From contig NZ_WUMV01000006.1 in NCBI RefSeq assembly GCF_009826895.1, positions 310,001 to 374,000 of the forward strand: a stretch of 64,000 bases of DNA, written 5' to 3'. Positions within the stretch are counted from its first letter, which is position 1; each line of letters starts with the position of its first letter. Of the stretch, positions 1 to 7,618 are shown piece after piece. Both the position numbers and the translations under genes were made by a program. Source of the stretch: Stappia sediminis. GTDB taxonomy: Bacteria; Pseudomonadota; Alphaproteobacteria; Rhizobiales; Stappiaceae. The notes under the pieces are model-generated. The model saw only the letters and a program-made list of their open reading frames with translations, searched no databases and was not told the origin of the DNA.

Positions 1-84
1 CGGCGTACATCCCGCCAAGCCGATGTGTTGCGCCGAAACGCCGAATAAGCGAAGAGCATTGAGCCAGAGAATGAAAGGCTCCGG

Positions 85-693
85 ATGTTCGACGCCAGGC
101 TTCGCCACATCATTGATCCACCATTGAACGCGGTGGGGCTACGCCTTGCCCGATCGGGTATCGGCGCAAACTCAGTGACGATTGCGGGCTTCGTTTTCGG
201 GATTGCGGCGGCACTTGCGATCGCTTGGGGGTATTGGCTTTCCGCGCTCGCACTGATAGCGCTCAACAGGCTTGCCGACGGCCTGGATGGCGCGGTTGCG
301 CGGGCAACCGGAAAGACCGACCTCGGCGGTTACCTGGATATCGTGCTCGATTTCTTTTTCTACGGCGCAGTACCCTTCGCCTTCGCCGCCCAGGACCCGG
401 CCGCCAACGCCTATTCGGCGGCGGCCCTTTTGCTAGCCTTCTACATGAACGGCGCAACATTCCTGGGATTTGCGGTAATGGCCGAAAAGCGCGGCATGAG
501 CACGGACATCCATGGCGCGAAATCGCTCTACTATCTGGGCGGTCTGGCCGAAGGTGCGGAGACAATCGCGATTTTTACCGCCATGTGCCTGTTTCCGGCA
601 TGGTTTTCGATAATCGCATGGGGCTTTGCCGGGATATGCGCGATCTCCGCCTTATCCCGGCTTGTACTCGTCTCGCAGATGCTGCGCGGCTGA
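85..693 (+). CDS. CDP-alcohol phosphatidyltransferase family membrane protein
   Basis: This 202-residue integral membrane enzyme should transfer a phosphatidyl or similar phospho-group from a CDP-alcohol to a second alcohol in phospholipid synthesis. The family signature is visible at residues 65-89: D65, D68, G69, A72, R73, G81, D85 and D89, the metal- and CDP-binding aspartates. Hydrophobic segments follow on both sides (about 30-60, 88-130, 150-200). The ATG at 85 has an AAAGG ribosome site six bases upstream. It ends 14 bases before the convergent metZ stop. The acceptor alcohol cannot be told from sequence; it is a short single-domain member, not a clear PgsA or PssA. Confidence 0.85.
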   Translation: MFDARLRHIIDPPLNAVGLRLARSGIGANSVTIAGFVFGIAAALAIAWGYWLSALALIALNRLADGLDGAVARATGKTDLGGYLDIVLDFFFYGAVPFAFAAQDPAANAYSAAALLLAFYMNGATFLGFAVMAEKRGMSTDIHGAKSLYYLGGLAEGAETIAIFTAMCLFPAWFSIIAWGFAGICAISALSRLVLVSQMLRG

Positions 694-707
694 GGGGCAA
701 CTGCCCT

Positions 708-1913
708 TCAGCCGACGCGATCGAGTGCCCGCGTCAGATCCTGCAGGAGGTCTCCGGCATCCTCCAGGCCGACGGACAAACGCAGCAGTCCATCGGATAT
801 ATCGAGTTCCGCGCGCGCCTCCTCGCCGATTGACTGGTGCGTGGTCGTCGCGGGATGGGTGATCAGGCTCTTGGCGTCGCCGAGGTTGTTGGAAAGCTTC
901 ACGAGCCTCAGGGCATTCAGCATGGAAAACGCCCCTTCCTTGCCCCCCTTCACTTCAAGAGCGATCATGGTTGAACCGGCCTTCATCTGACGCCTCACCA
1001 CATCGGCCTGCGGGTGGTCCTCGCGACCGGGGTAGATCATGCGCGTGACGGCGGAATGGCCGGCGAGTTCGTCCGCCAGATATTTCGCCGTGGCCGTCTG
1101 GCGCTCCACGCGCAGCGGCAACGTCTCAAGCCCCTTCAGCATGACCCACGCATTGAACGGGCTCATGTGCGGGCCCGTATGCTTCACGAAAGGCATGACC
1201 TCATCGACGATCCATTCCTCATCGGACAGGATAACACCGCCGAGACACCTGCCCTGCCCGTCGATATGCTTGGTGGCGGAATAGACGACGACATCGGCGC
1301 CGAACTTCATGGGCGATTGCAAAAGCGGCGTTGCGAAAACATTGTCGACGATAAGCCTCGCGCCGACCGAATGGGCGATATCGGCAACCGCCTGAATGTC
1401 GATCACCTCAAGGGTCGGGTTGGTCGGGCTTTCAAGGAAAAGCGCCGCGGTATTGGGCCGAACCGCCCGCTTCCACTGTTCGATGTCGGTCCCGTCGACC
1501 AGGGTCGATTCCACACCGAAGCGCGGCAAGAGCGTTTCCACGATAAACCGGCAGGACCCGAAAAGTGCCTTCGCCGCGACGACGTGGTCGCCCGCCTTGC
1601 AACACGCCATGAGTGCCAGATTGACGGCTGCCATGCCGCTTGCCGTTCCACGCGCGGCCTCCGCCCCCTCAAGCGCCGCGATGCGCTGTTCGAACATGGC
1701 GACAGTCGGGTTCGCATAGCGCGAATAGACGAAGCCGGGTTGCTCGCCGTTGAAACGGGCTTCCGCGAGTTCGGCCGTTTCATAGACGAAGCCTTGCGTC
1801 AGGAACATCGCCTCCGAAGTTTCTCCAAACATCGAGCGCGCCGTCCCGCCGTGAACCAGCGTCGTGGCCGGTTTCCAGTTTCCGCCTTCGGTCGGGTCGA
1901 TATCCTGCGTCAT
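708..1913 (-). CDS. metZ: O-succinylhomoserine sulfhydrylase (MetZ)
   Basis: This PLP enzyme of the Cys/Met metabolism family (401 residues) makes homocysteine from an activated homoserine and sulfide, a cytosolic step of methionine synthesis. The PLP lysine lies in the motif YSATKHIDGQGR, about K205, and the glycine-rich ETLxxR-type core is intact. The frame opens upstream at 1967, but those codons run through a terminator hairpin. The start chosen is ATG 1913, which has GGAG nine bases upstream; an in-frame ATG at 1922 is the alternative. The SAM-II riboswitch and attenuator just upstream fit methionine control. Family members using O-acetylhomoserine exist, so the acyl donor is inferred. 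Confidence 0.9.
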   Translation of the reverse strand: MTQDIDPTEGGNWKPATTLVHGGTARSMFGETSEAMFLTQGFVYETAELAEARFNGEQPGFVYSRYANPTVAMFEQRIAALEGAEAARGTASGMAAVNLALMACCKAGDHVVAAKALFGSCRFIVETLLPRFGVESTLVDGTDIEQWKRAVRPNTAALFLESPTNPTLEVIDIQAVADIAHSVGARLIVDNVFATPLLQSPMKFGADVVVYSATKHIDGQGRCLGGVILSDEEWIVDEVMPFVKHTGPHMSPFNAWVMLKGLETLPLRVERQTATAKYLADELAGHSAVTRMIYPGREDHPQADVVRRQMKAGSTMIALEVKGGKEGAFSMLNALRLVKLSNNLGDAKSLITHPATTTHQSIGEEARAELDISDGLLRLSVGLEDAGDLLQDLTRALDRVG

Positions 1914-1933
1914 CAGCTTCATCTCCAGAATGC

Positions 1934-1961
1934 AAAAACCCCGGCCGAGAGCCGGGGTTTT
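1934..1961 (-). terminator. Intrinsic terminator in the metZ leader (attenuator)
   Basis: A seven-pair GC stem (CCCCGGC at 1939-1945 with GCCGGGG at 1951-1957, loop 1946-1950) is extended by A-T pairs. On the minus strand it is followed by five T residues. It sits between the SAM-II aptamer and the metZ ribosome site. The minus-strand segment GGCCGGGT (1966-1973) can pair instead with ACCCCGGC (1951-1958), giving a competing antiterminator that overlaps the 3' end of the aptamer. Confidence 0.8.
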
Positions 1962-1970
1962 GAGCACCCG

Positions 1971-2025
1971 GCCTTTTTAGCGACTTGTTTAACGTGGCTG
2001 CAAGCCGGCCGGCTCAAATCACCAC
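1971..2025 (-). promoter_or_regulatory. SAM-II (SAM-alpha) riboswitch upstream of metZ
   Basis: On the minus strand the element has the classic H-type pseudoknot. Helix P1 pairs GTGGT (2021-2025) with GCCAC (1994-1998). GATTTG (2015-2020) pairs with CAAGTC (1982-1987) to form the pseudoknot. The 3' end is the conserved GCTAAAAAGGC (1971-1981). SAM-II aptamers are known in alphaproteobacteria upstream of metA, metX and metZ genes and turn expression off when S-adenosylmethionine binds. Here the aptamer is followed at once by the terminator at 1934-1961, so control by premature termination is inferred. Confidence 0.9.
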
Positions 2026-2133
2026 GGGTCAAAAGGCGTCATACGCCAAGCCCGCCTGCCCGTCAACGCTCCGAGCGAGGCATTCGCGCCTCAGCGCCGC
2101 CCCGCAAGTATCCTTCACTCGATTTTGAACCCG

Positions 2134-4359
2134 TCAGCCGGAAACACGATTGGCGCTTTCAACAATTGTCGCAGGCTCGACCGGTTGTGCGAAATCCTGC
2201 AGCCTGTCCGGAATACGATCATAGAAGGGACCAAGATCGACCGGCATTTTTCGGGCGGCTTGCCTGCAGCAACGCAGTTCCTCTGTCCAATTGCCGCGAG
2301 CTGAGCGCAACGCATCGAAAAATGCCGAATGCGCTTCTGACAATTGGAGGAATTCCGAAGACCGCGCCAGTTCCTCGTCGCCCACCAGAATGTGGATCTC
2401 AACAAGATCGTGCCGGCCCTTGACGGCGATCCGGCCGGCCTGAAGCAGCGCCATGCCCTTAGCGCCTGCAGCGGTGGATGCGGAAAGGACGATATCGAAG
2501 CCGACTAATTTGGAAGCGGTCTCGACACGCGATGCGATGTTCACCGTATCGCCCACCACCGAATAGTCGAACCGCGACTGAGAGCCCATGTTGCCGACAC
2601 ATGCCAGGCCTGTCGCCATTCCAATGCCGATGCGAACAGTGGGGAGCCCCTTGCGCCAGCGCTGCGGCTGGCCTTGCCCGTCATCCTTGTTGAAGCGGTC
2701 CAGCGCCCGACGCATTTTCAGCGCTGCGCGGCAGGCATGAAGCTCATGCTCGGGATCTGTGACCGGGGCATTCCAGAACGCCATGACGGAATCGCCCAGA
2801 TATTTGTCGATCGTGCCGCGCTCGGAGGTGATTTCCACGCTCAAGGCACCAAGAAGGGTGTTCAGGAACTGAATGATATCGTCCGGCGCGAGCGCTTCTC
2901 CAAGAGTGGTGAAATCTCGAATGTCCGCGAACAAAACCGTTGCTTCGCGGGTTTCTCCGCCAAGCGCCAACGTCTCCGGCTGCCTTTCGATCTGGTCCAG
3001 GATGGCCGGTGCCACATATTGCGAAAATGCGCGCCTGATCTGCCGTTTCTGGCGATCGGCCACAAGGAAGCGGAAGGATGTCGCCGCAAGAAAAATCACA
3101 AAACCGCCCGCCATCGGAAATGTGGGATCGAAAAGAACGCCGTAATCGGCGAAAGCAACCCACGAGCCCGTGGCAATGGCGCCCGCCGCAAGCCCCCCCG
3201 AAACAAATGCGACAACGGGCCCCGTTGCCATTGTCATGACAAGGACGAAGAGTGCGACGAGAACAAACCCGAGAAGCTCGATCCCATCTACCCAGTCTGC
3301 GCGTATAAGATAATCGCTCGCGATAACCTGTTCCAGCAGCTGCGCATGCACGGAAACGCCTGGCACATTTTCGCCGATAGGCGTGGCGCGGATGTCGTAA
3401 AGCCCGATCGCCGATGTCCCCACCAGGACGATGTTGCCCGCGATCTTGTCGATGACCGCCTGATCCACCTCATCGGCAAGGATATTCGCGGCTGAAACAT
3501 ATCTTTGCGGGCTATCGCTGCCGAAACGCACGCGGACCGTGCCGTCGGGAGCAGTGGGAATCTCGAATTCCCCGACCCGCAAGGACTGAATGATAGTACC
3601 TTTATTCTCCACTGCATTGACCAGAAGCGTGGAAACGCCGCTCGCCACGCGCAACGCCTCCACCGCAAGGCTCGGAAAAAGGTTGGTGCCATCAGTCCAG
3701 AGAAGCGGCACCATGCGCACGACAGAAACGGACTCCGTCGGCGACAGGCTGATGCTGCCGACGCCTGACGCCGCCTGATCCAAAATCGCAAGATTGGTGG
3801 CTACGGATGGCAGCTTGGGAACGGCAGGGGCCGGATCGACGCCGGTATATGCGAAGCCGGTCTTGACTGCCGGCTTGCCGCCTTCTGCCGCGTCCAGTCG
3901 TGCGAAGCCAAGAACCGAGGGAGTTATCGCCAGCATTTCCGAAAAGGCGCGATCGTTGTCATCGATCTCTTGCATAAGGCGCTGGATTTCGCGCGGCGGC
4001 ATCAGCCTCGTGAAGGCGGGATCGCGCAGCATCGTCACGGGCGACAGGCGATCGGGTTCCGCAAACAGCATATCGAAGGCGATCGCAGCAGCCCCCATCT
4101 GTCCAAGTCGCTCAGTCAATTCGGCAAGCCGAGAGCGTGGCCATGGCCATTGGCCGTAAATGCGAAGCGAGGCTTCGTCTATATCCACTACGCGCACTGG
4201 CGCGTTACCAAGTGGGCGCGGTGAGAGGCGCTGAAACTGGTCGAACGCCGTTTCGCGGATCGTCCGCACGAAGAAGGGGTCGGCCGCACGCACGACCGAA
4301 AGCACCGCGATGCAACCGATCCCAAAAATAAGTGCCAGAAGTGTGGATCTGCGCAGCAT
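2134..4359 (-). CDS. CHASE2 domain adenylate/guanylate cyclase
   Basis: This 741-residue membrane signalling enzyme should make a cyclic nucleotide in response to an extracytoplasmic cue. It has an N-terminal membrane anchor (residues 5-25), a CHASE2 sensor domain in the periplasm (about 30-345), three membrane helices (about 365-435) and a class III cyclase domain from about 470. The two metal-binding aspartates appear to be D479 (in VLFADIRDF) and D523 (in KYLGDSVMAFW). Domain order matches known CHASE2 cyclases. Adenylate rather than guanylate product is likely but not proven. A very short possible gene lies about 20 bases upstream on the same strand. Confidence 0.88.
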   Translation of the reverse strand: MLRRSTLLALIFGIGCIAVLSVVRAADPFFVRTIRETAFDQFQRLSPRPLGNAPVRVVDIDEASLRIYGQWPWPRSRLAELTERLGQMGAAAIAFDMLFAEPDRLSPVTMLRDPAFTRLMPPREIQRLMQEIDDNDRAFSEMLAITPSVLGFARLDAAEGGKPAVKTGFAYTGVDPAPAVPKLPSVATNLAILDQAASGVGSISLSPTESVSVVRMVPLLWTDGTNLFPSLAVEALRVASGVSTLLVNAVENKGTIIQSLRVGEFEIPTAPDGTVRVRFGSDSPQRYVSAANILADEVDQAVIDKIAGNIVLVGTSAIGLYDIRATPIGENVPGVSVHAQLLEQVIASDYLIRADWVDGIELLGFVLVALFVLVMTMATGPVVAFVSGGLAAGAIATGSWVAFADYGVLFDPTFPMAGGFVIFLAATSFRFLVADRQKRQIRRAFSQYVAPAILDQIERQPETLALGGETREATVLFADIRDFTTLGEALAPDDIIQFLNTLLGALSVEITSERGTIDKYLGDSVMAFWNAPVTDPEHELHACRAALKMRRALDRFNKDDGQGQPQRWRKGLPTVRIGIGMATGLACVGNMGSQSRFDYSVVGDTVNIASRVETASKLVGFDIVLSASTAAGAKGMALLQAGRIAVKGRHDLVEIHILVGDEELARSSEFLQLSEAHSAFFDALRSARGNWTEELRCCRQAARKMPVDLGPFYDRIPDRLQDFAQPVEPATIVESANRVSG

Positions 4360-4721
4360 CCGCCCGGCTCAACGCCGTTCAGTTGCCGGACGCGGTTTCG
4401 CCGCCGCCCGACCATGCAAAAAGCAGCGCAATGCCTAATATGGCGCCAATTTTCCCGAAGATACTACCGGGCAGATACACGCCCTTACCCTTCCCTGCGA
4501 AGATGGGGCCATATTTTTTCTTATTTTCATCATTATTTTTTTAATTTTTACATGATGCAAGGCAAATTCAAAGCGATATTTCCTTAACGACAGGATCTTT
4601 TATGTCAGCGATTTTGATATGGCCCGATTTGGCCGGATAGCAGAGAGCTTTCCCTTCCGCCCGGCATGCGTTAATAACGGAGCCAGAACCTGAAGACGCA
4701 CGATGAGCGGGCAAATAGAGA
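4360..4721. other. Divergent intergenic region with an AT-rich tract
   Basis: These 362 bases separate the leftward cyclase from the rightward dCTP deaminase and should hold both promoters. Bases 4505-4560 are strikingly rich in T on the plus strand, unlike the surrounding DNA. Apart from the small candidate frame at 4379-4480 no convincing gene is visible; the 74-residue minus-strand frame at 4568-4792 overlaps the deaminase start and has no recognisable features. Confidence 0.5.
4379..4480 (-). CDS. Possible 33-residue single-span membrane peptide
   Basis: A GTG-started frame encodes about 33 residues with one hydrophobic stretch (around IFGKIGAILGIALLFAW) and a short polar, glycine-rich tail. 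A purine-rich GGGAAGGGTAAGG sequence lies just before the GTG. The frame ends 19 bases before the cyclase ATG, so it could be a leader cistron. The same frame stays open further upstream without another start codon. I do not recognise the peptide. It could be chance; only its hydrophobicity and position argue for it. Confidence 0.25.
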   Translation of the reverse strand: MYLPGSIFGKIGAILGIALLFAWSGGGETASGN

Positions 4722-5819
4722 ATGATTGCCGCCAAGAACGGAATATTACCGGTACAGAACCTGAGAGAGCTTTTCGCGGAAGGCGCGATCACGGCCGCTC
4801 GGGAGCCGGATTCAGACCAGATTCAGCCTGCCAGCCTCGATCTCAGGCTTGGCCAGGTCGCCTATAGGGTGCGCGCCTCCTTCCTGCCGGGGCGCACCTC
4901 GGTGGAGGAAAAGCTCAACGATCTGAAGCTGCACGAATTCGATCTGTCGCACGGTGCCGTCCTTGAAACCGGTTGTGTCTACATCGTGCCGCTGCAGGAA
5001 AGCCTGGCGTTGCCGAACGATATCTCCGCGACGACCAATCCGAAAAGCTCGACCGGAAGGCTCGATGTCTTTACACGCGTCATAACGGATGAAGGCCGCG
5101 CGTTCGATACCGTTCCTGCCGGCTACAACGGAAGGCTTTACGCCGAAATCAGCCCGAGAACCTTTCCGGTGCTGGTGCGCGAAGGCTCGCGTCTGTCGCA
5201 GATCCGCTTCCGCCGTGGCGACCCGCTGGTGAGCGATGCGGAGCTTGCGACGGTCCATGACGAGCACACGCTCGTCAACGGTGGCGATGAGCTGATCGGC
5301 GGCGGCGTTCAATTGACCATCGACCTGAAAGGAGAGGCCACGGGGAGCCTGATCGGCTACAGGGCGAAACGACACACGAGCGTCATCAACGTCGACGCGA
5401 AGGCCGCCCAACACCCGCTCGACTTCTGGGAGCCGATCGTAAACCGCGACAAACCCTGGCTCGTGCTCGACCCGAATGAGTTCTACATCCTGGTTTCGCG
5501 AGAAGCGGTCCATGTACCGCCGATGTTTGCCGCCGAGATGGTGCCTTTCGATCCGCTCGTCGGCGAATTCCGCGTGCATTACGCAGGTTTTTTCGACCCC
5601 GGTTTCGGTCATACGGGTGTCGGAGGCAGGGGATCTCGTGCGGTTCTGGAAGTGCGCTCCCACGAGGTGCCGTTCATCGTCGAGCATGGCCAGACCGTCG
5701 GCCGCCTGGTCTACGAACGCATGACCGAGCGCCCCGAGACACTTTACGGCGAAGGGATCGGCTCGAACTACCAGGGCCAGGCGCTGAAGCTTTCCAAGCA
5801 CTTCAAGACCAACGTCTGA
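4722..5819 (+). CDS. dcd: 2'-deoxycytidine 5'-triphosphate deaminase (long form)
   Basis: This 365-residue cytosolic enzyme should deaminate dCTP to dUTP, feeding dTMP synthesis. The N-terminal half carries the dUTPase/Dcd fold: the segment IQPASLDLRLG (about 35-45), the NPKSSTGRLD motif (about 106-115) and VPAGYNGRLYAEI (about 129-141). It is roughly twice the length of the Escherichia coli protein; alphaproteobacteria commonly carry this long version, whose C-terminal half looks like a second, diverged Dcd-like unit. The ATG at 4722 has only a weak AGAG upstream, but it begins exactly where the conserved N-terminus starts. Confidence 0.85.
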   Translation: MIAAKNGILPVQNLRELFAEGAITAAREPDSDQIQPASLDLRLGQVAYRVRASFLPGRTSVEEKLNDLKLHEFDLSHGAVLETGCVYIVPLQESLALPNDISATTNPKSSTGRLDVFTRVITDEGRAFDTVPAGYNGRLYAEISPRTFPVLVREGSRLSQIRFRRGDPLVSDAELATVHDEHTLVNGGDELIGGGVQLTIDLKGEATGSLIGYRAKRHTSVINVDAKAAQHPLDFWEPIVNRDKPWLVLDPNEFYILVSREAVHVPPMFAAEMVPFDPLVGEFRVHYAGFFDPGFGHTGVGGRGSRAVLEVRSHEVPFIVEHGQTVGRLVYERMTERPETLYGEGIGSNYQGQALKLSKHFKTNV

Positions 5820-5928
5820 CCTCCATTGAGCGCATGTTTGGGTTAAGCCACATGGCGCGCTTGCCGGTATTTCGTTTTCCGAACGTCATTATCTCACTAC
5901 CGGTCTCCAGCTTCGGGAGATATGCAAT

Positions 5929-6483
5929 ATGACGCTGCTGACGCCCGTGAGCGAAAGCATCGGCGAGTTGGAAGACCGGCGCTCGCGCTTCATCGCTCAT
6001 CTCGTTTCGATGGATAAATTCGAGGCGCGCCTTGCCGAATTGCGCGAGGAACACCGCAAGGCGAACCACTTCGTCACCGCCTTTCGCCGGTTCGACGAGT
6101 TCGGGCGCATCGCCGAAGGTGCGAAGGACGACGGAGAACCGGCAGGCACATCCGGCATGCCTTGCCTCAAGGTTCTGACGGGCGCGAGCCTTATCGATGC
6201 CGGCGTCATCGTCGTGAGATATTTCGGAGGCACCAAACTTGGCGGTGGCGGCTTGGCGAGAGCCTATTCGGGCGCCGCCTCCCGAGCGATCGAAGCCGCC
6301 GACCTGAGGCCTTTCGTCAGGCAGGCGACCAAGACCGTGAACGCGGCCTTCGACGAGATGGGCGAGCTTGAAAAGCGCCTTGCCGCGGCAGGGGTTGTCA
6401 TCGAAGGCCGCGAATTCAGCGAATCCGGAGTCCTGTTAACAATCTCCGGTGCAAAAGACGTGGTGGAAAAGCTGGGCCTTTAG
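5929..6483 (+). CDS. YigZ/IMPACT family protein
   Basis: A 184-residue soluble protein of the YigZ (UPF0029, IMPACT N-terminal) family. Residues about 18-125 hold the IMPACT fold, with the marker segments SRFIAHL and a conserved GEPAGTSGMP followed by VRYFGGTKLGGGGLARAY. The last 60 residues are a DUF1949-like, elongation-factor-type domain. In yeast and mammals relatives modulate a translation-linked kinase; the bacterial role is unknown, though a link to translation is often proposed. It follows the dCTP deaminase by 109 bases on the same strand. Confidence 0.85.
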   Translation: MTLLTPVSESIGELEDRRSRFIAHLVSMDKFEARLAELREEHRKANHFVTAFRRFDEFGRIAEGAKDDGEPAGTSGMPCLKVLTGASLIDAGVIVVRYFGGTKLGGGGLARAYSGAASRAIEAADLRPFVRQATKTVNAAFDEMGELEKRLAAAGVVIEGREFSESGVLLTISGAKDVVEKLGL

Positions 6484-6598
6484 AGCGCTTTCCACGAAAG
6501 CGGGAGCGCTTTCGTGATAAGAATTCGCTCCAGGATCAATACCTTGAGCATACCCTTGTCGTAAAATCCGATATGGATTTCGCGGGATATGCTCTAGG
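6484..6598. repeat. Composite palindromic repeat of rhizobial REP type
   Basis: Two hairpins fill the gap between converging genes. The first pairs CACGAAAGC (6493-6501) with GCTTTCGTG (6508-6516). The second is a long arm pair, GAGCATACCC (6546-6555) with GGGATATGCTC (6584-6594), enclosing AAATCC/GGATTT. Similar palindromes ending in GAGCATAT are scattered between genes in Rhizobium and Agrobacterium relatives. It may also end transcription of the flanking genes, although there is no clean T run. Confidence 0.6.
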
Positions 6599-7390
6599 TC
6601 ACGCCTGCCGTTCCTTGCGCAGTTCCTGTATTTCACGGCGAAGCGCCCTCACCTCTTCCAGCACCGCACCCGTTTCGTCATGGATCGCCTGACGGTCGGC
6701 CTCCGCCAGTTCATCATGCTCCTTTTGCATGGCGGACACGATGACACCGATGAAAAGGTTCAAGACGGTAAAGGCGGTGGAAAGAATGAAGGGCACGAAG
6801 AAGGCCCACGCCATGGGGTGTTTTTCCATGACCGGGCGCACGATACCCATTGACCAGCTTTCAAGCGTCATGACCTGGAAAAGCGTATAGATGGAGCGCC
6901 CGAGCGTCCCGAACCATTCGGGAAAACTCGCGCCATAAAGCTTCGTTGCCATGACACCGAAGACGTAGAAGACAAGCGTCAAAAGCAGGATGATGGATCC
7001 CATTCCCGGCAGGGCGGCGACAAGCCCGCCGATCACCCGCCGCAGGGAAGGCACCACCGAAATAAGGCGCAGAACACGCAAAATTCTCAGCGCCCGCAAC
7101 ACGGTAAGCGGGCCGGACGCCGGCAGAAGGGCAAGCCCGACGATGACGAAGTCGAATATGTTCCATGCGCCGCGAAAGAATGACAGCCGAAAGGCATAGA
7201 TCCGCAACGAGATCTCGACGACGAAAATGGCAAGCGCCACCCTGTCGACGGCTACGAGAAAACCGCCAGCGTAATGCATGGCCGTCTCGCTGGTCTCAAG
7301 CCCAAGCGTTATGGCGTTGATGACGATCACCGTGACGATCGTCATCTCCCATTTTCTCGATTGAATGAGTTCCTGAAGCCTGCCGCGCAT
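6599..7390 (-). CDS. Bacterial voltage-gated sodium channel (ion transporter)
   Basis: This 263-residue protein is a single-domain, six-helix cation channel that assembles as a tetramer in the inner membrane. Helices S1-S4 occupy about residues 15-115; S4 carries regularly spaced arginines R99, R102, R105 and R108. The pore helix and selectivity filter read TLESWSM at 175-181, the sodium-selective signature of the NavAb/NavMs/NaChBac group. S6 spans about 195-220, and the C-terminal tail (222-263) is charged and heptad-like, fitting the known tetramerising coiled coil. Such channels are linked to motility, chemotaxis and pH balance in other bacteria. Confidence 0.92.
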   Translation of the reverse strand: MRGRLQELIQSRKWEMTIVTVIVINAITLGLETSETAMHYAGGFLVAVDRVALAIFVVEISLRIYAFRLSFFRGAWNIFDFVIVGLALLPASGPLTVLRALRILRVLRLISVVPSLRRVIGGLVAALPGMGSIILLLTLVFYVFGVMATKLYGASFPEWFGTLGRSIYTLFQVMTLESWSMGIVRPVMEKHPMAWAFFVPFILSTAFTVLNLFIGVIVSAMQKEHDELAEADRQAIHDETGAVLEEVRALRREIQELRKERQA

Positions 7391-7544
7391 GATCCGCCTC
7401 TCCTTTCGCCTAAGCGAGACGCGTGAAAGGTGGCATCGGCGGACGCAATTTCAAGCAAAGACCGCGTTCATCCACCTCGGCATAGCGCAGCCGGCCGATC
7501 TCGCTTGACAGATGCCGCGAACCCTCGCGATATAGGAGTGCCTT

Positions 7545-7618
7545 GCGGGTGTAGCTCAATGGTAGAGCAGAAGCTTCCCAAGCTTACGACGAGGGTTCGA
7601 TTCCCTTCACCCGCTCCA
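7545..7618 (+). tRNA. tRNA-Gly (anticodon CCC)
   Basis: A full 74-base cloverleaf. The acceptor stem pairs GCGGGTG with CACCCGC, the D stem pairs GCTC with GAGC, and the T arm carries TTCGATT. The anticodon loop TTCCCAA gives CCC, reading GGG glycine codons. The 3' CCA is encoded. The first anticodon-stem pair is a G-A mismatch, which is tolerated. The last twelve bases overlap, antisense, the 3' end of the downstream glycosyltransferase gene. Confidence 0.95.

Noticed and set aside
1-84. Short open frames before the first gene, one ending at 48
   Set aside because: Only the last codons of a possible upstream gene could be present and nothing identifies it.
1014-2423. Long plus-strand frame across metZ and the cyclase
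   Set aside because: It is antisense to metZ, runs through the riboswitch and has no domain; a shadow of GC-rich coding DNA.
7545-7618. tRNA-Gly as the edge of an integrated element
   Set aside because: No integrase, no repeated tRNA fragment seen nearby, and the neighbours have ordinary composition.
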